From contig JADKIR010000005.1 in the NCBI GenBank assembly GCA_016722655.1, positions 868,001-932,000 of the forward strand: DNA of 64,000 bases, read 5' to 3'. A model generated the notes under the pieces. It was not told the origin of the DNA. It did no database searches and was given only the letters and a program-made list of their open reading frames with translations. The stretch comes from Cytophagaceae bacterium. GTDB lineage: Bacteria > Bacteroidota > Bacteroidia > Cytophagales > Spirosomataceae. Shown here in pieces: positions 44,129-52,336 of the stretch. Numbering within the stretch: the stretch's first letter is position 1; every line of letters begins with the position of its first letter. The position numbers were made by a program, and so were the translations under genes.

Positions 44129-45516
44129 TTATAATTTATTGGGAATCAATCTGAAAACCATTCCCGGATTTTCAATTCCAATATATATATAGCCATCAGA
44201 ACCCATTTTAACATTCCTCAACCTTCCAACATTAATCAACTCTTTTTGACTTTTAACTACCTTGTTATCAATTACTTTTGCCCGCTCCAAATAATTAAAT
44301 CTCAATGAACCAATAAGAATATCACCTTTCCAATCAGGGTATTTGTCACCGGTGACAAATGCCATTCCGGAAGGTGCAATAGACGGAATATAATAGTATT
44401 CAGGTTGCTCCATGCCATCCATTTTGGAAATATTTGTAATTGGCTTGCCGTCATAATTTATTCCATAACATATTACCGGCCAGCCATAATTTGCACTTTT
44501 TCTGATTGAATTTATCTCGTCACCACCACGTGGTCCATGTTCATTTTCCCAAATTTCCCCATTTGTTGAATTTAATGCCAATCCTTGAGGATTCCGGCTT
44601 CCAAAAGAAAATGCAGTTACACTTTCCGGTGATTTGAACGGATTGTCGGCTGGTATCGAGCCATCAGCTAAAATTCTGTGGATTTTCCCAAATCATTGTC
44701 TTTTGCCTGAGCATATTCAAAATGTTTTCCTCGGTCGCCAACCGAAAAATACAAATAATCACTTTTATCAAAAACAATCCTGGAACCATAATGATGTGTG
44801 GTATTAACATAAGGTTTTGCTTCAAATAATTCAGACAGCTCCACAAATTCATCATTTTGAATTTTCCCTCTGGCTATTGCAGTTGTAGCGAGTATTTTTC
44901 CATCTTTTTCCTGAGATTTAGAATATGAAAGATACACCCAGCCATTTTCAGAATATTTTGGATGAATTTCAACATCCATCAGGCCTCCCTGGCCTTTGAC
45001 ATGTACTTTTGGAGTATTTTTAATTAATATTTTGTTCTTATTTTTATCTATTCGGTATAAAAATCCGGCACGGTCAGTAACCAAAAGGTCACCTCCGGGC
45101 AATTGTGTAAGCCCCCAGGGACTCTCAAATCCGGTGGCAATAGTGTCGAGTTTAATTGTCATTTTTCCGGAAATATAAGTATCCGTCTTTTTGTTATTAA
45201 ATTGGTACTGATCAACCGATTTCAGATTTTTCAAAATCAAAGCGGCCATTTGATCTATGTCTTTTTTCGACAAAGTTGTTTTCCAGGAAGGCATACCTCC
45301 TTCCAGATATCCCTCGGAAATGGTTTTAATAATTTCTGGTTTTGTTTTCCCATGTGCCCATTTTCTATCTACAAATGCCTCGATTTTTTCGCCATGACAG
45401 GTTGAACAGTATTGATTGTAAGTCACTAAGGTTTTTTTCTCAGAATTGGATTGCGAGAAGGAAATGCTATTGAAAAATATTGAGAAAATAAGGAGAAATA
45501 TGCTTTTTTGTTTCAT
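44129..45516 (-). pseudogene. Cytochrome c / PQQ-dependent sugar dehydrogenase (glucose/sorbosone type), broken by a frameshift
   Basis: The N-terminal part (ATG at 45516) has a signal peptide and a cytochrome c domain with C37-x-x-C40-H41 and a methionine ligand in GGMPSW (M75). It runs into a six-bladed GSDH propeller (GFESPWGL, LLVTDRAG, VEIHPKY) and stops early after KDNDLGKSTEF at about 44668. The rest continues in another frame. Adding one A to the AAAA run (plus-strand T run at 44683-44686) restores GKIHRILADGS, followed by SRNPQGLAL and EHGPRGGDEIN, to the natural stop at 44129. So one base appears lost from a homopolymer. It may be a real inactivating mutation or a sequencing or assembly error. 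Confidence 0.85.
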
Positions 45517-45688
45517 AGAAGAAATGGTTGAAAATTTTTCCCGAAAATAAATCAAAACATCATAAAAACCCCTTGAAAGAATTGATTTTTTAAAAAAAAT
45601 TAAAACCATTAAATGTCAGTCAAAAAAACAAGATTCAAAATCACAAATTGGAATTGAATAAGAAATAAAAGCAGGTATTAAAAGGTAA

Positions 45689-46309
45689 TCAGGATAAAAT
45701 CAAGTCTTTTAGTTCCTGAAAAATAAGTGCAGTTGCACCCCATAGCCATTGACCGTGAACATCAAAACCCGGTACATTCATGGTACCATTTGGAACATGA
45801 ACATTACGAAATTCAATATTCTCATTTGCCAATAAATCCAAAATGCTTATTTCAAAAATCTTCTCAACTTCTGTGGCATCGGGAAAAAACTCTGGTCGGT
45901 AAGGAATTGTACCCACTACAGGCAAAACATTGAAGTTGCTTACAGGAATATATACATCAGTCAACTTACCCAAGATTGAAACATCGATGGCTTTAATACC
46001 AATTTCTTCCTGTGCTTCTCTCAGGGCAGTCCTAATGAGATTTTCGTCAGAAGGTTCTATTTTCCCTCCCGGAAGTGCCATCTGGCCACCATGAGTACCG
46101 TCATAAGCCGGACGTAAAATTAGTGGTACAAACGCCTGGTTCTGAAAAGGATAAAACAAAATTAGCACAGCACTTTGGCGGGTATAGTTGTTGGGTTGGA
46201 TAGTAGATTTAAGCCTGGCTTCATGCATATATTTCTGATGCGATGCCTGACCGGGCAATGGTTTTTTGAGTTGATTTTTTAAATGAATTATGAATTCTTC
46301 GAAATGCAC
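45689..46309 (-). CDS. Nudix hydrolase, CoA pyrophosphatase type
   Basis: Predicted CoA or acyl-CoA pyrophosphatase (NudL-like). The Nudix box reads LPGGKIEPSDENLIRTALREAQEEIGI, seen here as GGKIEPSD and REAQEEIG with the metal-binding glutamates. The upstream LRPAYDGTHGGQMALPGG is the UPF0035/CoA signature found in this subfamily. Length is 206. The frame starts with GTG at 46309, which falls inside a 7-base inverted repeat. A later methionine (about residue 27, MHEARLKS) is a possible alternative start but would cut the family N-terminus. It is transcribed singly, downstream of the FAD enzyme gene. Confidence 0.85.
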   Translation of the reverse strand: MHFEEFIIHLKNQLKKPLPGQASHQKYMHEARLKSTIQPNNYTRQSAVLILFYPFQNQAFVPLILRPAYDGTHGGQMALPGGKIEPSDENLIRTALREAQEEIGIKAIDVSILGKLTDVYIPVSNFNVLPVVGTIPYRPEFFPDATEVEKIFEISILDLLANENIEFRNVHVPNGTMNVPGFDVHGQWLWGATALIFQELKDLILS

Positions 46310-46326
46310 AAATTATACTTTTGTGC
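46306..46326. repeat. 7-base inverted repeat over the Nudix gene start
   Basis: GCACAAA (46306-46312) and TTTGTGC (46320-46326) are exact complements with a 7-base spacer. The left arm contains the GTG start at 46309. It could be an operator or a hairpin affecting initiation, but it is short and could be chance. Confidence 0.3.
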
Positions 46327-46436
46327 TAAAGTTAAACAATTTTTTTATTTTTTCCAATAAAAATCATCATTCAAAATCCTGGTATTTTTAAGACTATATA
46401 TTTTTAAAAATTGAAAATTGAAATTAGAAATTGAAT

Positions 46437-48026
46437 TTATTTTTTCGCAAAATACTGATTTACAAATGCTTCAACGCATCTTTCGCCATCCATTGCCGCC
46501 GACACAATTCCTCCTGCATAACCTGCTCCTTCACCACAAGGATATAATTTCCTGATTTCAATATGTTCTAAAGTTTCCTTGTCACGTGGTACCCTCACAG
46601 GTGATGAAGTCCGGCTTTCGATACCTATCATCTGGCCTTTGTCATAGTTACGCATTTTTTGAGAAAACTGAAGTAATCCTTGCTTTAAAGCCATTGCAAT
46701 TCCTCTTGGTAAAATTTGATAAAAATCACTACTCAAAAGGCCCGGCTGATAAGAACTGGGATTGAGGTCTTTCGAAATCCTGCCATCATAGAAGTCTCTG
46801 ATTTTTTGAGCTGGCATAACCTGTACATCGTCACTTTCCGACTTTAAACCATTCTTTACATATTCAAAAGCCCTTCTTTCAACCGATTTCTGAAATTCCA
46901 ATGCCGCCAATGGCCCAAAACTTTCAAATTCATGCCAATCCACCTCATTAACTGACACCACCACGCCCGAATTGGCAAATTGTGAGTCGCGTCTTGAAGG
47001 CGACATCCCATTAACTACCAATTCATTTTTGTCGGTAGAGGCAGGCACAATAAACCCTCCCGGACACATACAAAAGCTAAAAACTCCTCTTTGCACACCT
47101 TTATAGTTGGTTTGAGCCACTAAAGAATATGCTGCAGCAGGTAAAAGTCCCCGCTGGGAAGTATGGTATTGGCACTCATCAACAAACTGTTGAAAATGTT
47201 CAACTCTTACTCCGATTGCAAAAGGTTTGGCTTCAATTTTAATGTTTCTTGAATGCAATAATTCAAAAATATCCCTTGCCGAATGCCCTGTCGCTAAAAT
47301 CACAGCATCACTTTTCCTTATCTTCCCATCTTGAGTTATCACTCCCTTAATTTCGTTTTTTTCCAAAACAAAATCAGTGACTTTGGTTTCAAACCATATT
47401 TCGCCACCGGCTTTTAAAATAGTCTCCCTGATATTGGCGACCACCTGAGGCAATTTATTTGTACCAATATGAGGATGTGATTCGTATAAAATCGTTTCGG
47501 TAGCACCATGTTTTACAAAAATTTCAAGAATCCGTTTGACATCACCACGTTTTTTGGAGCGGGTATAAAGTTTTCCATCTGAATAGGTACCTGCCCCTCC
47601 CTCACCAAAGCAATAATTGGATTCAGAATCTACGATTTGTTGTTTATTGATTGCAGCAATATCTCTTCTACGGGCTCTTACATCTTTCCCTCTTTCTAAT
47701 ACTATAGGCTTTATTCCCAATTCAATACAACGCAAGGCAGCAAAAAGTCCGGCTGGACCTGAGCCAACGATAATTATGGATTTTTCTACTAAATTATTAT
47801 CGTATTTATATTTTCCAAATATCTGACTATCAAAAGGTTTGTAAGAAATTTCTAAATCAAGAACCACCTTGATATCCCGCTTCCTAGCATCAATTGATTG
47901 CTTAATTTTTTGAATATATAAGGGAGTGATCTCAGGCATTTTTTCCTGCTTTCTGATAAAATCTGAAAGTTTTTGATCATCAAAAGCCACCTCCGGGCTA
48001 AGAATAAGAGAAAGATTTTTTACCAT
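46437..48026 (-). CDS. FAD-dependent oxidoreductase (COG2509 type)
   Basis: A 529-residue flavoprotein. After an N-terminal alpha/beta segment of about 85 residues, the dinucleotide-binding loop reads IIVGSGPAGLFAALRC with the acidic end VLERGKDV. YCFGEGGAGTYSDGKLYTR is a hallmark of the uncharacterised dehydrogenase group that includes conserved FAD proteins near carotenoid and BFD-like enzymes. GMSPSRRD and PCGEGAGYAGGIVSAAMDG near the C-terminus bind the flavin. The substrate is unknown. It diverges from nuoI, with 77 bases between the starts. Confidence 0.82.
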   Translation of the reverse strand: MVKNLSLILSPEVAFDDQKLSDFIRKQEKMPEITPLYIQKIKQSIDARKRDIKVVLDLEISYKPFDSQIFGKYKYDNNLVEKSIIIVGSGPAGLFAALRCIELGIKPIVLERGKDVRARRRDIAAINKQQIVDSESNYCFGEGGAGTYSDGKLYTRSKKRGDVKRILEIFVKHGATETILYESHPHIGTNKLPQVVANIRETILKAGGEIWFETKVTDFVLEKNEIKGVITQDGKIRKSDAVILATGHSARDIFELLHSRNIKIEAKPFAIGVRVEHFQQFVDECQYHTSQRGLLPAAAYSLVAQTNYKGVQRGVFSFCMCPGGFIVPASTDKNELVVNGMSPSRRDSQFANSGVVVSVNEVDWHEFESFGPLAALEFQKSVERRAFEYVKNGLKSESDDVQVMPAQKIRDFYDGRISKDLNPSSYQPGLLSSDFYQILPRGIAMALKQGLLQFSQKMRNYDKGQMIGIESRTSSPVRVPRDKETLEHIEIRKLYPCGEGAGYAGGIVSAAMDGERCVEAFVNQYFAKK

Positions 48027-48091
48027 AAGTTTGAAAGGTTTCTATCCTTTAATTTTTAGGCAAAATTAATCAAAACCTTCAAAATTGCCTT

Positions 48092-48099
48092 TATATTTG
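48092..48099 (+). promoter_or_regulatory. Promoter -7 element directly before nuoI
   Basis: TATATTTG matches TAnnTTTG and ends 4 bases before the nuoI ATG (48104). Transcription starting about 7 bases further on would give a leaderless or nearly leaderless mRNA. No TTTG is found at the expected upstream distance, so support is partial. Confidence 0.4.
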
Positions 48100-48103
48100 C
48101 AAT

Positions 48104-49309
48104 ATGTCTTATTTTTCAGATCTTCGGAAAGGAATCTCTTCATCAGTTTTGGGTCTAAAACTCACACTGAAGCATATTTTTGCTGCCAGAAATAGCAGAG
48201 GAAATTTTGGAATAAAAGACAAAAAATACTTCGAACTCAAAGACGGTCACGTAACCCTTCAATATCCTCACGAAACCATTGTTGTGCCCGAAACGGGAAG
48301 GTATCAGCTTGAATGTGAAATTGATGATTGCATAGTATGTGATAAATGTGCGAAAATCTGCCCTGTAGATTGCATCGAAATCGAAGCCATAAAATCTCCG
48401 GAACTAATAAGGACGACTTCTGATGGCTCACCAGTTAGGCTACATGCTGCAAAATTTGATATTGACCTTGCAAAATGCTGTTTCTGTGGGCTTTGTACCA
48501 CCGTTTGTCCAACGGAATGCTTAACCATGAATTCGGAATATGATTACAGTGTTTCGGATGTAGATTTATTGAATTTTGCTTTTTCAAAACTTACTGAAAA
48601 AGAAGCCGAAGAAAAACGAAAATTATATGAGCAATTTGTGGCGGAAAAAGAAGCTCAAAAAGCAAATTCAGTATCTAACCAGGTAGCAACGCCTTCAACT
48701 CCAAGCGGATTTAAGCCTAAGTTCCAACCGAAAGCTGCAGAAAACACTGAATCAAAAACAGAGGGTCATGAAAACACTGAGGTGAAAAAAGCATTTTTCC
48801 CTAAGGCAAAAATTCAGGCTGAGAATACCGAAGAAAAGGCAGAAAGTAATTCTGAAGAAAGCCCTAAAAAACCCTTTGTGCCATCTGGAAGTGCTTTTAA
48901 ACCAAAAATGAAAGAGGTTTTACCGGGCAAAGTTGAAAATATCGCAGAACCATCTGAAAAAGGTTTTGTTCCGAAATTTAAGCCTTCGATGGTTTCAGAA
49001 GAGAAAAATAATATCGAGCCATTGGCAAAACCGGCCTCCAAGCCTATTTTCAAGCCAAAATTGAGAGAAGAGGCTGTCCCGGAAAATAGTAACTCACCCG
49101 CTGAACCTATTGAAAAACCAGCAGGAAAACCAGTTTTTAAGCCCAAAATGGGCAACACCGCTGTATTGCCAGATCAGGAAAATCCGATAAAGTCAAACGG
49201 TTTTGTACCTAAAATGAAACCGGCTGTAAATCCTGAAGTGGTTGGAGAAAACGATAAAGTTGTAACCGAAAAACCAAAGTTTGTACCCAAATTAAAGCCA
49301 AAAGAATAG
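48104..49309 (+). CDS. nuoI: NADH-quinone oxidoreductase subunit I (NuoI) with long repetitive C-terminal tail
   Basis: Iron-sulfur subunit of Complex I carrying clusters N6a and N6b. Two CxxCxxCxxxC sets are present: C76-C79-C82-C86 (CIVCDKCAKICP) and C125-C128-C131-C135 (CCFCGLCTTVCP). The first 170 residues match a normal NuoI. Beyond that is an extra tail of roughly 220 residues, with a charged helix (KLTEKEAEEKRKLYEQF, about 163-178) and then about eight copies of a loose F-x-PK-x-KP repeat (GFKPKFQPK, AFKPKMK, GFVPKFKP, IFKPKLRE, VFKPKMG, GFVPKMKP, FVPKLKPK) in a Pro/Lys/Glu-rich, probably disordered sequence. It is followed immediately by nuoJ. Confidence 0.9.
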   Translation: MSYFSDLRKGISSSVLGLKLTLKHIFAARNSRGNFGIKDKKYFELKDGHVTLQYPHETIVVPETGRYQLECEIDDCIVCDKCAKICPVDCIEIEAIKSPELIRTTSDGSPVRLHAAKFDIDLAKCCFCGLCTTVCPTECLTMNSEYDYSVSDVDLLNFAFSKLTEKEAEEKRKLYEQFVAEKEAQKANSVSNQVATPSTPSGFKPKFQPKAAENTESKTEGHENTEVKKAFFPKAKIQAENTEEKAESNSEESPKKPFVPSGSAFKPKMKEVLPGKVENIAEPSEKGFVPKFKPSMVSEEKNNIEPLAKPASKPIFKPKLREEAVPENSNSPAEPIEKPAGKPVFKPKMGNTAVLPDQENPIKSNGFVPKMKPAVNPEVVGENDKVVTEKPKFVPKLKPKE

Positions 49310-49828
49310 ATGAATTACCAGGAAATTCTTTCTCATCTTGACGACGCGGTATTTTACATATTCTGTGCCATCGCTGTAGGTGGTGCCATTTATGTTTTAT
49401 TGGCAAAAAATGTACTTTATGCTGCTTACGGATTATTATGTAGTTTTCTAGGAGTAGCAGGCATTTTTGTTTTTGCAGGAAGTGAATACGTAGCGGTTTC
49501 TCAAATCATGATTTATGTGGGGGGTATTTTAATTCTCTTGGTATTTGGTATTATGCTCAGTTCGAATAAAAAATCAGGAAAAGAATATTTAAGAATAAAA
49601 AACAGAAACCTGACCTGGGGGCTTTCTGTAGGGCTGGCATTGATAGCCCTTATGACCATCATTGTTTCATCTTTAAAAATTGAAACCGGCAAAACGCCTA
49701 CTATACAAAGCATTAAATACATAGGTTTCAGCTTGATGACCGAGCATGTTTTGGCCCTGGAATTAATAGGGATTTTACTTTTGGTTGCTTTAGTAGGTGC
49801 AACATTTATCGCAAAAACTGATGAATAA
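49310..49828 (+). CDS. nuoJ: NADH-quinone oxidoreductase subunit J (NuoJ)
   Basis: Membrane subunit of Complex I near the quinone side. It has 172 residues and five hydrophobic helices, with NVLYAAYGLLCSFLGVAGIFV and EYVAVSQIMIYVGGILILLVFGIML as the conserved second and third segments (given here as LLCSFLGVAG and QIMIYVGGILIL). The start directly abuts the nuoI stop. Its last 8 bases overlap nuoK, as usual. The C-terminus ends LVALVGATFIAKTDE. Confidence 0.92.
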   Translation: MNYQEILSHLDDAVFYIFCAIAVGGAIYVLLAKNVLYAAYGLLCSFLGVAGIFVFAGSEYVAVSQIMIYVGGILILLVFGIMLSSNKKSGKEYLRIKNRNLTWGLSVGLALIALMTIIVSSLKIETGKTPTIQSIKYIGFSLMTEHVLALELIGILLLVALVGATFIAKTDE

Positions 49829-50126
49829 TTTAATACCTTATCTGATAGTTTCCACGATTTTGTTTTCGTTGGGTTTAGCCATCACGGTCACAAAAAAGAA
49901 TCTAATTTTGATGCTCATGGGCCTTGAACTGATGCTAAATGCGGTTAATATTAATCTGGTTACATTTTCGAAATATGACCCCAATCCTGAAAAAGGACAG
50001 ATAATGGCTATAATGGTGATGATGGTAGCGGCAGCAGAAATAGCAGTAGGTTTATCCATCATATTGAAAATCAGGAAATTCTACAATAGCGTGGATCCGG
50101 AGCAACTGGATGAATTAAAAAATTAG
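49821..50126 (+). CDS. nuoK: NADH-quinone oxidoreductase subunit K (NuoK)
   Basis: Antiporter-like small membrane subunit of Complex I, 101 residues with three helices. The second helix carries the conserved glutamate in LILMLMGLELMLNAVNIN and the third has another in VAAAEIAVGLSII, the two proton-channel carboxylates of NuoK. The frame is open to 49797, but the ATG at 49821 (MNNLIPYLIVST) gives the standard N-terminus and overlaps the nuoJ stop by 8 bases. It ends 52 bases before the tRNA gene. nuoL, M and N are not here. Confidence 0.93.
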   Translation: MNNLIPYLIVSTILFSLGLAITVTKKNLILMLMGLELMLNAVNINLVTFSKYDPNPEKGQIMAIMVMMVAAAEIAVGLSIILKIRKFYNSVDPEQLDELKN

Positions 50127-50136
50127 TGAATTTATG

Positions 50137-50167
50137 TTTGTCAAATAAAAAATAAGCTCTAATTTTG
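50137..50167 (+). promoter_or_regulatory. Consensus Bacteroidota promoter for tRNA-Arg
   Basis: TTTG at 50137-50140, 19 bases of spacer, then TAATTTTG at 50160-50167: a full match to the TTTG-N19-TAnnTTTG consensus. The expected start point (about 50174) is just before the tRNA 5' end at 50178. It begins only 11 bases after the nuoK stop. Confidence 0.75.
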
Positions 50168-50177
50168 CAGTCCAATT

Positions 50178-50251
50178 GGCTGCGTAGCTCAACTGAATAG
50201 AGCGTCTCACTACGGATGAGAAGGTTTGGGGTTTGAATCCCTACGCGGTCA
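50178..50251 (+). tRNA. tRNA-Arg (anticodon ACG)
   Basis: A 74-base cloverleaf can be drawn by hand. The acceptor stem GGCTGCG pairs with CGCGGTC (two G-U pairs), the D stem is GCTC/GAGC, and the anticodon stem is TCTCA/TGAGA with loop CTACGGA, giving anticodon ACG at positions 34-36. The variable loop is AGGTT, and the T stem TGGGG/CCCTA encloses TTTGAAT. The discriminator is A and the CCA end is not encoded. ACG reads CGN arginine codons after deamination to inosine. The gene is framed by its own promoter and terminator. Confidence 0.92.
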
Positions 50252-50253
50252 CA

Positions 50254-50277
50254 AGCCCTCATTTGAGGGCTTTTTTT
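50254..50277 (+). terminator. Intrinsic terminator of tRNA-Arg
   Basis: AGCCCTC, loop ATTT, GAGGGCT, then a run of T (50271-50277): a compact G+C-rich hairpin with T-tract 2 bases after the tRNA. The stop codon of the convergent GH172-type gene (50276-50278) lies at the end of the T-tract. Confidence 0.85.
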
Positions 50278-51457
50278 ATTTAACCCTCTCTACAACATTA
50301 ATCAATTCTGGTAAAACACTCACCGGTTTATCCAAATAAAAATAGGCTGTGGATGAGTAGTCATCAATCCGATAAAAATTGACCCAGCCGTTTGGAAAGT
50401 CGTTATCAAAAATGTCTTTGGGATCATCGAGCAGGCGACGAAAACCTCCCTCCCACTGAACCGTAACAGGCTTAAGCGGATGATTATTTTTGATTAATTT
50501 TCTAACCAAATCCCGCTCCCCTCCACCGATTTGCTGAATGCTCGCTCTGAAATTCTCCCTGAAAATAATTTCATCCTTTACATGAAAACGATAAAATGCA
50601 TACTGTTTGGCAGAATCATCGGCCACTGTAGCTCCCTGATATAGATTGGTATATTGACCCAGCCCCCATGCAGTCCCGATATAATCCTCGGCACCTGTGC
50701 CATTCCAGGTCGGAAATTTCTGGTCATTGTCAATAAACATTTTAACCTCACCTTCTCCCCACCAGGTATTTTCATAATATTTTCCTGCGTTTACTCCCAT
50801 ATTTACTCCCAGATACCTTCCTTTGCCTTTTATTTGAGGCAAAAATTCATATTCACTCCCATGAACAGAAGTTTTTTGCCTTTTCCAAAATGCATGAAAG
50901 TACATGGCTCCTGTGGGAAAGCTGTTGAGTTTTACAAAATCAATATCAAAAAATAACAGCCCAATATCTTTATTACTCTCGTTGATGATAACCACTTTTG
51001 CACCAGCCTTAAATGGCATCGGGATATTACAGTTAAACGACCGTCCTTCAGGATTTGAAAAGAAAGCTGTTTCAAATTTCACGGTTTTTGCCAGGCCATA
51101 ACCAAAAAAATCACCAAAAGGTACATCTACAGCGGGCTTTGTGGCTCCATCCCAGTAAAACTGCAAACGCATTGAGCGGAGCATTTCCGGCGAGCGATCT
51201 CTTACAGTAAACCACATTCTCTGGATGATCCCAGGCCCATTTATGTTCAATAAAACTTTAGATTGGCCTGCTTTCAACTCTTCAAAAGCATTTCCTTTAG
51301 CTGTTTGGTTTGTTTTTCCACCTTTCCCTTTTTCCCCATTAATATTTTCAAAAGTACTGATATGACTACTTTTTATATTTTCCGGAAACTGAAAAATAGA
51401 CTGAGATTTGGCACTAAAGACGATGAGAATTGAAAAAATAAAAATATAGTATTTCAT
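50276..51457 (-). CDS. DUF2961 / GH172-family glycan enzyme, secreted
   Basis: A 393-residue protein with a signal peptide (about 1-18). Blocks typical of DUF2961 are seen: GPGIIQRMWFTV, LQFYWDGATKPAVDVPFGDFFG (given as YWDGATKPAVDVP), SFNCNIPMPF, and FPTWNGTGAEDYIGTAWG with the acidic residues near the active site. The family is now GH172, with members acting on fructofuranose dianhydrides and arabinofuranosides. It lies 76 bases after the DeoR-type gene on the same strand, in a locus with SusC and SusD, so it is probably the glycan-cleaving enzyme of that system. The exact linkage cannot be read. Confidence 0.85.
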   Translation of the reverse strand: MKYYIFIFSILIVFSAKSQSIFQFPENIKSSHISTFENINGEKGKGGKTNQTAKGNAFEELKAGQSKVLLNINGPGIIQRMWFTVRDRSPEMLRSMRLQFYWDGATKPAVDVPFGDFFGYGLAKTVKFETAFFSNPEGRSFNCNIPMPFKAGAKVVIINESNKDIGLLFFDIDFVKLNSFPTGAMYFHAFWKRQKTSVHGSEYEFLPQIKGKGRYLGVNMGVNAGKYYENTWWGEGEVKMFIDNDQKFPTWNGTGAEDYIGTAWGLGQYTNLYQGATVADDSAKQYAFYRFHVKDEIIFRENFRASIQQIGGGERDLVRKLIKNNHPLKPVTVQWEGGFRRLLDDPKDIFDNDFPNGWVNFYRIDDYSSTAYFYLDKPVSVLPELINVVERVK

Positions 51458-51533
51458 GCTAAGGTTGATTTTAACATGAATTTCGGAAAATAAACTTATA
51501 AAAAAATGAATTGCTATTTTTTTTGAAATTGGT

Positions 51534-52289
51534 TTAGATCAAAATAACGTTTTTGTATCGATATTTTTCAAGACTCTCATGATCTTTGTCTAATTCTGAC
51601 ACCAGATAATCGACTTCCTCCATGCCGCAGATTTTAAGATTTAAAGTTGAGTTTAATTTTTCTGAAATGGCCAGTACCATAATTTTTTTTGAGGCAAGAA
51701 ATAAGGCTTTTTTAATTTCAACAGTTTCCCAATGACTATCAGTGAGACCATTTTCGGGGTCTATTCCATTGGTTCCTACTACACACAAGTCTGCTTTAAT
51801 TTCACGTAATTTCAGGAAAGCATCTCCTCCAATAACCGCCTGACTATAATTTGACACCTTTCCACCTACAAGAATGGTATCAATGTTAGGTTTGGCCATC
51901 AAATGAATACAAGTATAGGGATTTAAGGTAACAAAAGTGGCCTTGAGATTTTCGGGAATTGCAGCAATAAATTCTCTTACTGTTGTCCCCCCTCCTACCA
52001 AAACCAACATGCCATCTTTTAAAAGTTTTACAGCCTTTTTGGCGATTATTATTTTACTTTCCTGAGCAAAATTTTGTTGATTTTCGACCAAAAATTCATT
52101 CCCTTTGGCCATGGCACCTCCTTTGACCTTCACAATTTTTTGTACTGAGGACAGCTCATTGAGGTCTCTTCTAATGGTATCTTCCGAGACATTCAACATC
52201 GTAGCAAGATCATTAAACGACACCCTGGAATGTACGTTGATCTGCCTTAAAATAAGGTCTTTGCGGTCTTTTTTTAATAATGTCACCAT
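51534..52289 (-). CDS. DeoR/GlpR-family transcriptional regulator
   Basis: A 251-residue regulator. The N-terminal HTH reads LILRQINVHSRVSFNDLATMLNVSEDTIRRDLNEL, a standard DeoR-type wing helix (key part VSEDTIRRDLNEL). The C-terminal DeoRC sensor domain has GGGTTVREFI and VVGTNGIDPENGLTDSH, the sugar-phosphate-binding loops. It probably senses a sugar phosphate derived from the imported glycan and controls the SusCD-GH172 genes. The ATG at 52289 is one base from the T-tract of the terminator behind susD; a GTG at 52286 is an alternative start. Confidence 0.88.
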   Translation of the reverse strand: MVTLLKKDRKDLILRQINVHSRVSFNDLATMLNVSEDTIRRDLNELSSVQKIVKVKGGAMAKGNEFLVENQQNFAQESKIIIAKKAVKLLKDGMLVLVGGGTTVREFIAAIPENLKATFVTLNPYTCIHLMAKPNIDTILVGGKVSNYSQAVIGGDAFLKLREIKADLCVVGTNGIDPENGLTDSHWETVEIKKALFLASKKIMVLAISEKLNSTLNLKICGMEEVDYLVSELDKDHESLEKYRYKNVILI

Positions 52290-52290
52290 A

Positions 52291-52327
52291 AAAAAACAGG
52301 ACTCCGGAAAGTATTATCCGGAGTCCT
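52291..52327 (-). terminator. Strong intrinsic terminator between susD and the DeoR-type gene
   Basis: On the minus strand: AGGACTCCGGA, 8-base loop, TCCGGAGTCCT (perfect 11-base stem, 52298-52327), followed by a T-tract (complement of 52291-52297). It begins 10 bases after the susD stop and ends 1 base before the regulator's ATG. Confidence 0.85.
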
Positions 52328-52336
52328 AAATTTTTG

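Noticed and set aside
45103..45405. Plus-strand frame of 100 codons
   Set aside because: Antisense to the cytochrome c/sugar dehydrogenase gene, no recognisable motif.
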